From Homarus americanus (taxonomy: Eukaryota; Arthropoda; Malacostraca; Decapoda; Nephropidae): a stretch of DNA of 64,000 nucleotides. The notes below the pieces were generated by a model. The model saw nothing but the letters and a program-made list of their open reading frames with translations, was not told where the DNA came from and did no database searches. Every line of letters starts with the position of its first letter. Within the stretch, counting starts at the first letter, position 1. Position numbers and translations under genes: made by a program. The stretch lies in assembly GCF_018991925.1 (NCBI RefSeq), contig NW_024726283.1:107501-171500 (forward strand). Direction: 5' to 3'. This document shows positions 49,560 to 61,139 of the stretch, piece after piece.

Positions 49560-49797
49560 ATCGCCAGGCAAGAGATGATGGTGGCAGTGCGTGCGATGGG
49601 GGGGGGGTGAAGGGGTTTTTTTTTTCGACAATTGCAATTAAATGCCAGGTAGCAACGTGTCCTCCTAATATTACTTATTAAGTAATTATTAGATGTTTTA
49701 ATTGCCTTTATGTTGGCCTGGCGAGTTATTGCTAGGCATTAACATACCTAGGTTAAAAGCTAAGCGTCGCATTCTGAGGTTGAACAAAAAAAGGTCT
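49560..49797 (-). repeat. DIRS inverted terminal repeat, right (5') copy
   Basis: Inverse of 33,667-34,680 without the Jm1 insertion, so it is the empty site for Jm1. Poly-G and poly-T runs at 49,600-49,628. The terminal aaaaaaaggtctttg abuts Gypsy RT sequence at 49,798. Confidence 0.8.
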
Positions 49798-50037
49798 TTG
49801 CCAATATCCGCTAAGCAGATCAAGGTTGCTAAATACAGCATTATCCTTCCCTAAAGATTGCAATATATCACTGACGACAGGCATTGGATACCTATCTGGG
49901 ATAGTATTTTTGTTGGCATGCCTAAAATCAATAACTGGGCGCCAACCTCCATCCTTCTTAGGGACTAAAAACAAAGGACTATTGAAAGGAGATTTTGAAT
50001 GTGTGTTAACCTCCTGCTCTATCATATCCTGAACCAT
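49798..50037 (-). pseudogene. Gypsy reverse transcriptase, N-terminal part
   Basis: Minus-strand frame MIEQEVNTHSKSPFNSPLFL, VPKKDGGWRPVIDFRHANK, then VFSNLDLLSGYW, the fingers and first palm motifs of Ty3/Gypsy RT. It stops at the DIRS end at about 49,797; the natural continuation (LDENSRDITAF) is at 12,760. Confidence 0.9.
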
Positions 50038-50814
50038 GTCCTGAACTACAGCGCTCTGGCTGTGTGGTAGTCGGTAAGCTGGGTATGTAAATTGGGTTTG
50101 TTCGCGGTTTTAGGAATTTGTGATGTGAGGTTAAATTTGTGTGACCTAGCTGTTCTTCTGGTAAAGCTACAATGTTTCTATGGTGGCAAGCAAATCTAGG
50201 AGCCTTGTCTTGCCCTGAGGGTGATCAATCACCTTAACATGTGGTGATATTTGGTCTATCCTCTCCTGTCTGGTTTGTTTAATTGAAGGTGAAACACTAC
50301 CAATTGGGAATTGCATAGGCTGTTGGGCAACATGATTATGATGAACTAGGAAATCCCTTTTTCAATATTCTGAGAGCTCCTGTTCTGTTGAAAATGAGGA
50401 CATCTGTTAAACCACCAGAACAAATCGTACTCAATATACACTCACATGCTAGACCTTTAACCTTGCACGTTTCCGTAAGACAGACTACGTCAGTCCTCGT
50501 GTACATGTCAGATAAACTAACAGTGGATCTGGTAATTTCCTCATTCAGAAAATGGAGAGTACCTGTTGAAACTGCAAGCATGATCATCCAACTTTTGTTG
50601 CTATAATCACGCTGGGCAAGTGAGTCTGTGGAGTTTTGGACTCGCTTTGACTCGGGATCCATCTTCCTCATAGTAGGAGCGGTGAACAACACACTCACCC
50701 ATGCGGAGAGCAATGGTACAGACGTGTGCATGGCACTGTAGGAGACACCATTAACAGTGATAGTGTCACGTGCCTGAGCGCTCGGCAACTCGCTGCATCT
50801 GTTCACGCTTCCAT
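50038..50814 (-). pseudogene. Gypsy protease-to-RT spacer, decayed
   Basis: Minus-strand frame 50,806-50,336 is open for 156 codons (SVSLSDMYTRTDVVCLTETC, VKGLACECILSTICSGG) without a domain I recognise. Its position between protease and RT marks it as Gypsy pol linker. 50,040-50,335 has stops. Confidence 0.5.
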
Positions 50815-51545
50815 TTCACACAAGCTACTAATAATTTGTTAATTGTACTTATTATATTATTATTGTTCTTAGTTACTTAGGTTGATTGTATATTTATGTA
50901 TGTAATTTATATGCATCATTGTCTTACTCTGTTAAGTCACCTCAAGAGTAATGTTAATTAATTATATAAAATATCTAGCAAATGTCTGGATCACGTGAGA
51001 CGCGCTGCTCGGCGTGCCCACGCTCCTCAGTAGCGAAAAATCCGTGGTATAGGTTAGACGTGTCTATTCGTTCTCTAGCCTTGACCTTTGTCTAAGTGCT
51101 TTATCAAGTCTTCTGCAATGCCCTAGGGGTATCAGGTATTAGTGACACGTTTAGTTAGGCCTAGGAAGGGATCCTGGTGGTAAGGTATCTCCTGTTTGGT
51201 AGGGATAATCATTTTGTATTGATTGTTATATATATATATTTCGTATGTCTTGTGTAATATAGTAATGTTAAGTAATATTTGTTTGGTCTAACTCCTTACA
51301 GTATAGTTTCGCCCTTCCGGCATCACTCTTATTTTATTATACAATTACTTATTCACTTAAATTCATGTTTGCTAATCATTACTCCCTTTAAAACATAAAT
51401 TGAATTAATTAATTATCTTCCATTTTGTAATTCACTTATTTCAACTGGTCTTACTTTTTCAAGTACATTTAGTTGAGTAGGTATTTGGTGGAGATAATTA
51501 TTGCCGTGTTCCCTGTTTGTACCTTTATTTGTTAATAACTTGGGG
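50815..51545. other. Non-coding insertion between Gypsy protease and RT
   Basis: About 730 bp of AT-rich sequence without coding frames, interrupting the pol gene. A TA-rich box (ttatatatatatatttcg) at about 51,226-51,243 and overall composition could suit an LTR, but no TG/CA ends or duplication were established. Confidence 0.45.
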
Positions 51546-51905
51546 TAGGATTCACTCCCCAAGTATAAAGAGTAGTGGGATCACGACAATAGTATGTTTG
51601 CTAAGCTGAACATCTATCATGTTAGTTTTAAGAGTTGGAAGACCTAGTAATCCGTCAGCTGGTAAATTAAAGTCTTGGACTATATAGAAATCTGCAGAAA
51701 ATGATTTACCATGCCTAGGAAAACGTAATGGCAATGTTACCATTCCTGTAATGTCCAGCTGAGTAACGGAAACACCTGGGAGATCGGTGTCAGTAGGTTG
51801 AATTAAAATTTCTCGGTGAGGGGACCTTCATTGTAGCTCTTGATAGGATGTTAATGGGATGACATTTGCACATACACCTGTATCAATGTTCAGGACCAGC
51901 TTGAC
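51546..51905 (-). pseudogene. Gypsy retropepsin-like protease
   Basis: Minus-strand sequence with VLNIDTGVCANVIPL (active-site DTG, about 51,900-51,855) and, after a frameshift, SADFYIVQDFNLPADGLLGL (the hydrophobic LLG motif near the end of retropepsins). It would process the Gypsy polyprotein. Disabled by frameshift. Confidence 0.75.
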
Positions 51906-52123
51906 TGACCCAACTCACACCAGAACAGATAACACATCAGCTTTATTCAACGCAGCTATTAATGAGGCTGCAACAGAAGTGTTGGTGAGTGGTGGTACTG
52001 GCGTACCTAACCTACGTCGGTCTGGGACTGGCGTTGGTCTTCCCCCGACTTCTTGTGAAAGTGACGACGCGACTTACTGTGTTGGGACACCTGGGGAAAG
52101 TCAATCCCTATTTCCCTACATCG

Positions 52124-52639
52124 TCAGACTGCTTGGCATTTCTCTGTAGTATGAGTGGGAGAATCATGGTATAAACACCATACATCAGCTGTCTGGTCTG
52201 AAACAGACTTGGTTTGAGCAGCTGTTGCACAAGTATTAGGTGGGTCTAGTCGCTGTCGCCGTTGAGTGGTTGGTTTGTTTTTAGGCTTAGCACCACTATA
52301 CTGGGGATGGTAACAAGAATCAACTGTATGACCATTCTTCTTGCAATTCGTGCTTCGTAATTGTTGCTTCTTTGTGTCCGAGTTCTTGGGAACTCGTTGC
52401 TGAACTCGTGCCACAGGTGTTACTGTTCTCGCTAGAGGAATACGTGGTGGCCTAATAGTGATCTTGACTGCATAATCCAAAATGTCCTCAATGGGCTTAT
52501 AATCGTGTGTCTTTGCCTGAATATATGCTGGGTCATGGACTGTTAGGATAAAACCGAGGAACTCCATTAATTGTGCAAAATTGTCTAGAGACATATTATT
52601 TTGCGCGTCCACCCTTGGTGAATCACTAAAATTGGCCAT
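52124..52639 (-). pseudogene. Gypsy gag C-terminal region with zinc-knuckle-like motif
   Basis: Minus-strand 171-codon frame. TNCKKNGHTVDSC has the C-x4-H-x4-C spacing of a CCHC knuckle, but the first Cys is Ser. A second Cys/His cluster is WCLYHDSPTHTTEKC. Basic, Thr/Gln/Lys-rich linker (KPKNKPTTQRRQRL). RNA-packaging protein by position upstream of protease. Confidence 0.7.
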
Positions 52640-52719
52640 GATGTCTTGACAGACATCGCCAGCAAGGGAAACACTTTCATCATGTCTTCTGCGCGTATCA
52701 TCTGTGGCAGATGATCAAC

Positions 52720-53516
52720 TTACTTAAACATCCAATTCATGTGGCCCTGCTGTGTGCTTAATTCAAATAAACCAATTTGCGTCTTCCAAAACTTCGCATA
52801 TGTAGGATGTGCAAAACCACTAGCGTCTAAATGTTGGCTAGCATAACTCCCTTCTTTGATGTGACCGCAAAAAAAAGCCTTGCGTTCATCATTTCCCGTT
52901 ATTTTTATGTTTTTCATCGCGTCCTCGCATCCATGACCTTTAAAATTTGGTTACGCGAGTCATCTTCTGCCGTAAATTCGCAAATTCAATCAATGTGTGG
53001 TAAGACTTGAACAATGTTAGGTTTGTTATATGACATGCCTGAACTATTTGTAGCGATGTTAGTTTGGTTGCTAGACAACTTAGATCTAACTGAAAGATCA
53101 GATGTGGGATGTGAAGGAAGATTATGTGACACACTGTCTGTCTCTGTAGGATGAGAGGGAACCTGCCTGTAATCAGGTGTTGTATCATACTGATTACCAA
53201 ACCTTAGGGTTCTATGGCATAAATTATCATATGATTGGTCAATTAAGTTTTCACTGCTCCCAACAGAAGTTTCTTGTGAATCTATGGATTCTATGTGTTC
53301 AGTATTTACACTCGTGCCAGTGGCTAGTCCAGTGTCTGACTGGAGTGCGTCTTCAGAATGATCTGAATAGTTAGTACAATACTCCACTAATTCGGTAATA
53401 TCTGAACTTGTTAAATTAAAATGATCATCTATCAATGCTAAATGGACATAAAAAATCAGTCTATACAATAACCTTGCCCATCCATTTATAGGAAATGGTT
53501 GAATTATAAGTATCAA
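52720..53516 (-). pseudogene. Gypsy gag N-terminal region, decayed
   Basis: Frames 52,917-52,720 (FCGHIKEGSYASQHLDASGF, HPTYAKFWKTQIGLFEL) and 53,516-52,986 (Ser/Asp/Thr-rich). No family domain recognised. Assigned to gag from orientation and position. The element's 5' LTR was not identified up to the Tigger I boundary at 53,703. Confidence 0.5.
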
Positions 53517-53702
53517 TAAATTACCAGCGGAAAAATACTGGAAATAGAATACAGTACTTCAATATATCTATAGATACAGTATTTCAACGGTAAGACACTT
53601 ATATATTAAAACTAACCTGTCACGACGCCTGATGTGTTATGGTGTGCTGTAGAATATGTTATTGTGTTTATAATACAGTGTCTGTCTGTGTTATACGGAT
53701 TA

Positions 53703-56092
53703 CAGTAAGTCCTCGCTTAATGTAGGGGTTACGTTCCTGAAAACACGACATTAAGCGAAACAACATTAAGTGGATCAATTTGCCCCATAAGAAATAGATA
53801 GAATACTGGAGTTTTGTTCCTGAGCCTCCCTTTATCCCATGAAAAAAGTTACATATACAAACAATTATTGCCATTTATATAGAGAATAGTACATAGAACT
53901 AACATATACAAAAAATTATTGCCATTTATATAGAGAATAGTACATAGAACTACAGTACTAAGTCTGTATTGGTACTCAGCGATGGGCGGAGGTGGTAGAG
54001 CGAGTGTGTGGTGGGTAGTGAAGCAAAAGAGGAGGATGGCGGGAGCGGTAAAGGAGTGTGGTGAGTCACTGAGACTCTGTGGCTGCCTCCTGCTCTGACT
54101 GGGGTACCTCTACCGCTGGTTGCTCCTCCTCCATTGTTGTTTGCTCCTCCTCGGCTGCCAGCTGTTGTGAAGAAGTTTCTGCCGTCCCGCGACAAAAAAA
54201 TGAATCCAGTGTTGACTGCTTGGTGCTACTCATCTTCTTCTCCATATAGATCTCGGTGTAGCAACCAAAACTATCCTCAATGCTGTGTTGAACCTTTGAT
54301 CTATTTTCTCTGTTTGGGTCGTCATCTCGAAGCATTTGCAGTGCTTGCTGGAACATGTTCAACAATTCTGCCAACCTCTTTGAAGTTAGCATTCGTTGAG
54401 GTTCTTCTTCGTCATCTTCTTCAACAGGACTGTGTTCTGTTAATTGTAGCAGATCTTTGTTGGTGAGCTCTTCTGTATGGAAAGCCAGGACATCCTCAAT
54501 ATCCTCTGATTCCAGCTCATCAAAGCTTACCTGTCTAGCCAAGCTGAGGATATCCCTATTCACAGCTGGGTGTTAAGTTTGTGAACCCTGTAAAACTGTT
54601 GATGCACTCGGGCCACAGTTTACGCCACACACCATTCAGGCAACTTTCTGAAACCTCTTCCCATGCCTTGCCAATGTTGTCAATTGCATGAAGAATGTTG
54701 AAGCCACACCAATATTCTCGGATCGTTGGTTTAATTTCTCCGTCTGTAGCCTTGAGTCGCTGGGCCATGGTACGGCGTAAATAATATGCCTTGAATGCGG
54801 CGATGACACCTTGGTCCATAGGCTGCATCAGTGCTGTCATGTTGGGAGGCAGGAATACAACTTTTACACTGTCATGCAAGCCATCGAGATTGGGAGGATG
54901 AGCTGGAGCATTGTCAAGGATCAGAAGAATTTTGAAGTTAAAGTCCTTGGCACAGTATTCCTTCAGTACGGGGACTGCGTACATGTTTAACCACTGGCTA
55001 AATATGGAGCCGGTTGTCTATGCCTTTTTGTTTGCCTTGTAAATGACAGGAAGGTGATCCTTAGAGTAACCTTTCAGGGCCCATGGGTTGGCTTGAAGTC
55101 ACCGGCACTGTTCTCGCCAAGCAGCAGCGTCAAGCGGTCTTTTGCTGCTTTAAAACCTGGCGCACTTTTCTCCTCCTTGGAAATATACGGTAGGTCCTCC
55201 CAGGCATCCTCTTCCAAAAGAGACCGGTCTCATCCACATTGAAGACTTGCTTCAGTGAGTAGCCTCCTTGCTGAATTATCTGTTTGAATTCTGACGGGAA
55301 TGTCTCGGCAGCAACCGTATCTGAACTGGCAGCTTCACCAGTCATCTTAATATTGTGGAAGTTATATCGATGTTTAAATTGTTGAAACCATCCTTGGCTG
55401 GCCGTAAAGGTCTCTTCCTTCGATCCTTCACCCTCTTCTGCCTTTATTTCGTCAAACAAGGATCTGGTTTCATGCTGGATAACCATAAAGCTCACAGGGG
55501 CATTGCTTTGATTCTGGTCCTCCATCCACATTGCCAGCATCTTTTCCACCTTCTCTATCACAGTGCTTCTAGTATGAGTCGTCTTAGTAGCACTCGGAGA
55601 AGAATCACTTCCAGCACTAACCTTAATCTTGTCAGCGTTGGTCCGGATAGTACGTACTGTTGTGGGGGTTAGACCAAGCACAGCGGCTATGTCCACAGCA
55701 CGCTCCCCTTTTTCAAATCGGGTTAATCCATCCATTTTCATAGCAAGGGTAATGGTCTTACGTTGCCTCTTCACTACGCTAGCATCAGTAGTACTTGATG
55801 GGCGCTTGGAAGCCATTTTGAATGGTTAGAGTACAGTTTTAGAGCAAAAACACTTAAGCACCACAAATGATGTGAAGTCGTAACAGAGACTGCCTGAGCG
55901 TTGCTTGGGGACGCTGTGACGTTCCACGAGTGAGGGCAGCGCTCTGAGCCGAGAGAGCGAAGCGTGGCCAGACAAGAGTGGGTGATGCACCGAAGAAAGT
56001 AGTCCGTGGGGACGCAAAACGATGTAGTATCAGATCACCGGGACGTTAAGCGAATTTTTGGTCTCTAAAGTTCAGCGACGTAGTACAACCTG
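53703..56092 (-). mobile_element. Tigger/pogo-type transposon I, decayed
   Basis: Left end CAGTAAGTCCTCGCTTAATG after TA; right end, reverse-complemented, CAGGTTGTACTACGTCGCTG followed by TA at 56,093. Subterminal sequence repeats ttaagcga/cgacattaagcg motifs. It contains a complete but frameshifted transposase gene. A 57-bp direct duplication lies near 53,855-53,950 (attattgccatttatatag). Confidence 0.78.
54066..55816 (-). pseudogene. Tigger-type transposase of element I, frameshifted
   Basis: ATG at 55,816 (MASKRPSSTTDASVVKRQRK). HTH with LTRFEKGERAVDIAAVLGLT, second HTH to about residue 150 (ASQGWFQQFKHRYNFHN), first DDE Asp in QVFNVDETGLFWKRMP. Frameshifts between about 55,200 and 54,985 break the middle. 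Then LILDNAPAHPPNL, FLPPNMTALMQPMDQG (third Asp 33 residues after the second), WEEVSESCLNGVWRKLWP. After a further frameshift near 54,560 comes an acidic tail with KQSTLDSFF. Full domain order retained, clearly inactive. Confidence 0.85.
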
Positions 56093-56277
56093 TATTAAAA
56101 TTATTGGTCATTCTAAAATTTTGCCATCCAAGCTCTGTCTACATAAAGTTTTTCGACTATTATTTTTGGCTCATATATGTAACTTTATTCATTTATTGAA
56201 ACTCATTTACATGCACACACACTCCTAAGGGCAAAGCTGAACTGTACATGTAATCAGAATAATGTACAAAATGATTA

Positions 56278-57755
56278 CAGGTTGTAGCTCTCTAGTCCGG
56301 CAACCTCGGGACCTGACCGGTGCCGGACCATGGAAATTGCCGGACCATGGAAATTCACCCTTTTCCTGGATAGATAGTGACTTGTGCTTTTGCATGGAAG
56401 CACTAGCACCACTTTCTCTGCATCATGGTCTCTTTGAAGACATATTGAAGGGTTTAATGTCGTATAGTAACTTCTCAAATTTCGCGAGTTTTTAATTCAA
56501 CGTATTGTATTGGAACACACAAAAAAATAAATAAATAAAAATTTTGACGGCGGAAACTTGAATTTCGACAGGTTTGAACGGCCCGCCAACGTGCAGACGA
56601 CGTGCATAATCGTGTAAACAGCGTCATTTCTCTTATGTACAAAAGATTCATTATTGTTTATTACTGAATGTCTTTTTAATTGAATTAATGTTTTTGTGTG
56701 CAAAATGAGCAATACAATTCATTAATAATACGTAGAATATTAAAACACATGAGGAAATGACACAGCATTGTTTTCGTTGATTACAAAACCAGTGACTGAC
56801 TGGTTCTTCATATAAAACTGAAGAAAATAAAACCTTGGTTGTAGCTGTAGTAAAATTAATATGGTTGTTTTAAGTAATGTTATATAATGTTAATAAATGG
56901 AACAATAGAAGTAGCTAACGATAATGGTAAAGAAAAAAGAGAGATCGCATATGTAAGTGCGCACACGTGAAAACATATCGTCATTACTTTACATAAGAAT
57001 ATGAAAGCAACACTTTTTACTGTTCTTATATATTTTAATTAATGTTTCTGAATTTGTTTTTATTGAATTAATGTTTGTGTGTGCAAAATTAACAATACAA
57101 TTTATTAATAATGAGGAGACGAGACGGCTGCCGGCATTGTTTATGTTAAAGCTTACAAAACCAGTGACTGATTGGTTCTACATATAAAACTGAAGAAAAT
57201 AAGACCCTGATTGTAGCTGTAGTAAAATTAATGTAAAAAAAATTAATATGGTTGTTTGAAGTACCTGTAATGTTATTTAATGTTACTAAATGGAACAATA
57301 TAAGTAGCTGACCATTAATGGTAAAAAAAAAAAGTGAGAATGCGCGTATGTAAGTGCGCACATGTGAAAATATATCATCATTACTCTACATAAGAATATG
57401 AAAGCAACACTTATTTACTGCTCATATATATTGAAAGGTTAAATGTTGTACTCTGTATAGACAAGCAGAGAGTGAGAGAGAGCAGCCGAACTGCCGGATG
57501 TAAACAAACCTTAATTTCCCGCGGCTTTGTTGTTGTTGTTTTTTACGGGGATTAACCCACCCGGGCATAGGTCACTGACCCACATTGGGGCCTGAGGAGC
57601 AAAAATTTAATACTCCTGTAATAATAATAGTAATTCAGATGTTAAAAAAAAAAAAAAAAAAAAAGTTGCCTATCTATCTATTGGACAAACTTGAATCGTT
57701 CCGGCCCACGGGAGTTTCCGGACCACAGAATGCCGGACTAGAGAGGTACAACCTG
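56278..57755. mobile_element. MITE L2 (CCGGCA-type ends), TA-flanked
   Basis: Ends CAGGTTGTAGCTCTCTAGTC and inverse of CAGGTTGTACCTCTCTAGTC, TA at 56,276-56,277 and 57,756-57,757. Inverted relative to L1 and nearly colinear with it, including the internal duplication and the block of repeat W (57,535-57,640). No ORF. 1,478 bp. Confidence 0.9.
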
Positions 57756-57923
57756 TACTAAAATTTTTGTCTAGTGCAAACTATGGCATGTTTGCATTCA
57801 AATTAATCTCTATCTTATGAAAATTCCAGCAATGCAAATTAAATTCACCCCGTTCACTTCTATTAAATTTTATAAGCAAAAAACAAAAACTCAATCTAAA
57901 AGACATAAATTAACAATTAAATA

Positions 57924-58622
57924 ATGGCATCCCCCGCGTTACGGAAGCCTGGGTTACGGAATTTCGCTCTTACGGAATTTGTAAATTATGACCAATATTT
58001 TCGCGTTACAGCCCGTAAATCCGCCCTTACGGAAATTGGGGTAAATTTTAACAAACACAAGGCCTCACACATGCCATTCAGACTGACAGACTTGACAAGT
58101 TTTACCAACCATAAAGACAGTTGAAGCTTTAAACATCACTCACAATGGATCTTGAATATTCCAGACATACCTAAGTTGCCTCAACAATTGCAACCCCAGT
58201 TGCAATATCAAATTCTGTGTCACTACTAAAAAATAATAGTCTCTGGTGCACTCTTAAGATTAAGAGAAAACGGATGACTCAGGGGTGCTGAAGTGAGAGA
58301 AAATGGACTCCTATGATGGGGCACTCAAATAAACATACACATAGCTGTATAATGCAATATTTTGCAATATTAACCCCTAAATTGGTGTTTTAAGAAGGTA
58401 TATCATAAATTATTTAATGTACTGTATTGTATGTGTTTATAAATGTTTATTTTCATTAATAAAAGTGCTTGAATTACTTTTTTGGGGCCGAAAAAATTCC
58501 TTAGGAATGCATCTCCAGTTTTATAATGGAAATCAATGGGAAAATAGGTTTCGCGTTACGGAATTTTGCGATACGGTCAATTTTCCGGGAACGGAACCCT
58601 TCCGTAACGCGGGGGATGCCTG
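57924..58622. mobile_element. MITE F1 (GCGTTACGG-type ends)
   Basis: The right end, reverse-complemented, is CAGGCATCCCCCGCGTTACG; the left end is the same with two changes (atggcatcccccgcgttacg). TA at 57,922-57,923 and 58,623-58,624. TTACGGAA motifs recur several times near both ends. The interior has no coding frame. CAGGCAT starts are typical of Tigger elements. Confidence 0.85.
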
Positions 58623-59501
58623 TATTTCACACCACAGGCACCAACTGTCAAACATGTCACTGTCACCCCTACCCCCCACCTTCCCGAGAAACGTTTGGGG
58701 GGAAAGCACTAGGCTTACAGTTTTAAACATATATAATATCTCAGACTAAAGTTGGGAGAATATAATTTGTATTGCTGGAATCCTTGCAAGACAGGGAATA
58801 ATTTGAATATAAACGTCATATATTTTGCACAAAAGATAAAATTTTTGCTCTCTTTAATAAAATTCTTAAATGAGATCTAAAATTTGTATGTCTAATGCAA
58901 ATTTTAGCTTGTTTATATTAAAATTAATCACTATCTTATAAGAATTCCAATAATGTAAATTATATTCTGCCCTGGTCGTTTCTATGAATTTTATGAGCTA
59001 AAAACAAAAACTCAAGTAAATAAACAAATAATACTTCACCACACTCACCTCCCGCTCCCCCTTCCCACGTTCACTCCCTGCCTTCCTCCCTCCCTCCCTC
59101 CCTCCCTCCCCAGACAAAAGTTTGGTGTTTTCGTTAGGCTTTAAAGTGTTTATCATATATAATATCTCAGACTAAAGTTACGAGAATATAATTTGCATTG
59201 CTGGAATCCTTGCAAGACAGCGAATAATTGGAATATAAACGTCATGTATTTTGCACGAGATAAAATTAATCACCTGTATCACATTACAGTAGTGATTTAA
59301 GAGTTCTAGTGTATATGTATGAGATATATAGTGATTTAAGGGAATTTTAGAAGTGTTTCTGACTTTATGCATTTTTGGATTTACTTTGTATATACTTTTC
59401 TGTGAGCTAGAACCAATTACCCAATATCCCATTGAAACAATTTTCGGTTAACGAACGACCCTCTGGAACGAATTGAATTCGTTAACCGATGGACCACTGT
59501 A

Positions 59502-59844
59502 TTTATAAAAATATAGATTGTACACTTCAATAAGGAGAATACCATAATTAACACTGTAAGCAGTGAGTGTTAGAAGAGGACGGAGCTCATCTCAGATAAG
59601 CTTTAAATCAATGTCTGGCTATCGTGAGGATTGAGTAGATACTGACTAGAGAGCCGGCTTTAAGAGGGTTGACCGAATCATCTTTTAAGATGCTCTTGAT
59701 AGAGGAAAATACCCATCACGTGATCTGAACACGATACCTCACAGCTCATGGAAAATTACGAGGGGTGATATAATTATATAACAAATGTATTAACCCGTAT
59801 TTATAGAAGTACAACTGTGTATGAGACAGGGGCTTATACACCCC
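59502..59844. other. Non-repetitive AT-rich sequence
   Basis: Nothing recognisable; possible 5' flank of the small gene candidate downstream. Confidence 0.4.
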
Positions 59845-59985
59845 TGCATCACCTAGCATTCCTCTGCATCTCTTATCATTCTCCTGCATCACTTACCATT
59901 CCCCTGCATCACTTACCATTCTCCTGCATCACTTCCCTGCATCACTTACCATTCCCCTGCATCACCTACCATGCCTCTGTCGCCT
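59845..59985 (+). repeat. Short minisatellite, unit about 20-23 bp
   Basis: Six to seven copies of ccctgcatcacttaccatt with small variations. It lies just before the first exon candidate of the small gene. Confidence 0.85.
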
Positions 59986-61088
59986 ACTACAATGCTTCAA
60001 TCTCTGCTTGCAGTGCTGGTAAGTGTTAATTTTTTTTAAATTAGTAATTGCATGTAGAACATGTATATGGGGTGATTATGTTGTATTATTGTACGGGGGG
60101 TGGAAGTGCTATGATAATTCGGAATTTGGATAATTCAGCTGGGCCAGAACTCCATTAGTGCCAAGTTATCAATGGTTTACTACTATATTGTGTACATCGT
60201 TCACAAGAATATGATTCTCGCTCTTCCCCATCAGAAACATGATGACTTGACTTCCTGCCAGGGTATCTATACCTTAGGACCTGTCTTCCTATTTCCATTA
60301 TCTCAGCTGGAAACAGAATCATGAATCATACCTTAAATCTGGGACCTTCCTTATAGAATTATTCGTACTTGTGAAGTGCTATTTAATGGGAGTGTTGTTT
60401 TTGCTCTACCTGCTTTCCCAAGATCCTTTACTTAGAGTGTGACACATGAGTGACCCACAGAGTTTGTGACTCGTTAGCTGTGGCAGAGCTGGATGCTAGT
60501 ACAAGATGGGATTGAAAAAGTTTTCCTCTCAGGGATCTGGTGGTGCACTGAAGAGCAAAAGGCAGTTGAATCAGCATGTCAACATTTCCAATTGTCATGC
60601 TAGCTTGGTGTAGCTTTACAAGTACCATCGAGGAACTTGATGGCAATCTTGCTGGTTACATTTTTATCCCCCAACCATAAAAAGGGTTACTTTAGCATCA
60701 GTCCATCTTCTGCCATTTGTTCATAGTACCTAGTAGTTTCTAATCTATAACTCAGAGGTGGTAAATAAAAGAAATTGTGTCCCTTCCTTGGATATTCAGT
60801 ACTGTATTATATTTTAGTACATGAGTATATTGTATTGCTGCCAGGATATGTTACTATGATAATGACAAAGCACTTTCCTAATTCAGATCATTCTATAATC
60901 CACAGGGCATTTTTGCATTTGTGATATACAAAATGCAGAAAAACACTGAAATTACTGGAGTATCTGAGGACACCAAAGTGCTTACAGAGTCCATGCCTGA
61001 AGATGAACGAGTAAATGAGTCGTGGCCTGAAGGTGGGCAGATAATAAATGGTTTGGAACAAGGAAGTCTTTCTCAGTCTTATGCTTAA
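59971..61088 (+). CDS. Candidate two-exon gene for a small single-pass membrane protein
   Basis: Prediction from sequence only. Exon 1 ends at 60,018 before a consensus donor (CTG|gtaagt). Exon 2 starts at 60,906 after cacag and is open to TAA at 61,086-61,088; both junctions are phase 0. Start at 59,992 gives 69 residues, start at 59,971 gives 76. Joined, residues about 2-17 of the shorter form (LQSLLAVLGIFAFVIY) make one hydrophobic segment built across the splice, followed by a basic residue and a polar, acidic tail (EDTKVLTESMPEDERVNESW). I do not recognise the protein. It sits in the only stretch without obvious transposons. Further open sequence and another gtaagt at 61,132 suggest alternative 3' splicing or a longer ancestral exon. 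Confidence 0.33.
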
Positions 61089-61139
61089 GGCACTGCTGCA
61101 GCTTATAAAATTCTTACACCCCAATTCAAAATGGTAAGT

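Larger units (their letters stand above)
33632..49797 (-). mobile_element. DIRS-type tyrosine-recombinase retrotransposon with nested insertions
   Basis: Order on the minus strand: ITR (49,797-49,560), gag-like region, RT/RNase H, tyrosine recombinase, internal complementary region (34,835-34,733), ITR (34,680-33,632). This is the DIRS arrangement, and there is no evident target duplication, as expected for recombinase integration. Nested inside are B3, A4, Jm2, L1, B2 with a solo LTR, N and Jm1. All genes are broken. Its left end abuts the A-rich tail of repeat W and its right end abuts Gypsy RT sequence. Confidence 0.82.
56095..59499 (+). repeat. Repeat P-2: satellite-like units ending in a GGTTAAC-type terminus
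   Basis: Second copy of P (see 4,024-6,071), interrupted by MITEs L2 and F1. Units with attccagcaatgcaaatt (57,825), agactaaagttgggagaata (58,742), attccaataatgtaaatta (58,925) and agactaaagttacgagaata (59,168). The right end is a J-type terminus (cgttaaccgatggaccactg, 59,499, then TA). Left end unresolved. Confidence 0.65.

Noticed and set aside
50388..52174. Plus-strand frames opposite Gypsy pol
   Set aside because: Antisense shadows; the minus strand carries the recognisable protease, gag and RT motifs.
59817..60029. 70-codon His/Pro/Ser-rich frame
   Set aside because: Product of the ctgcatcacttaccatt minisatellite; a different frame fits the splice-site evidence.
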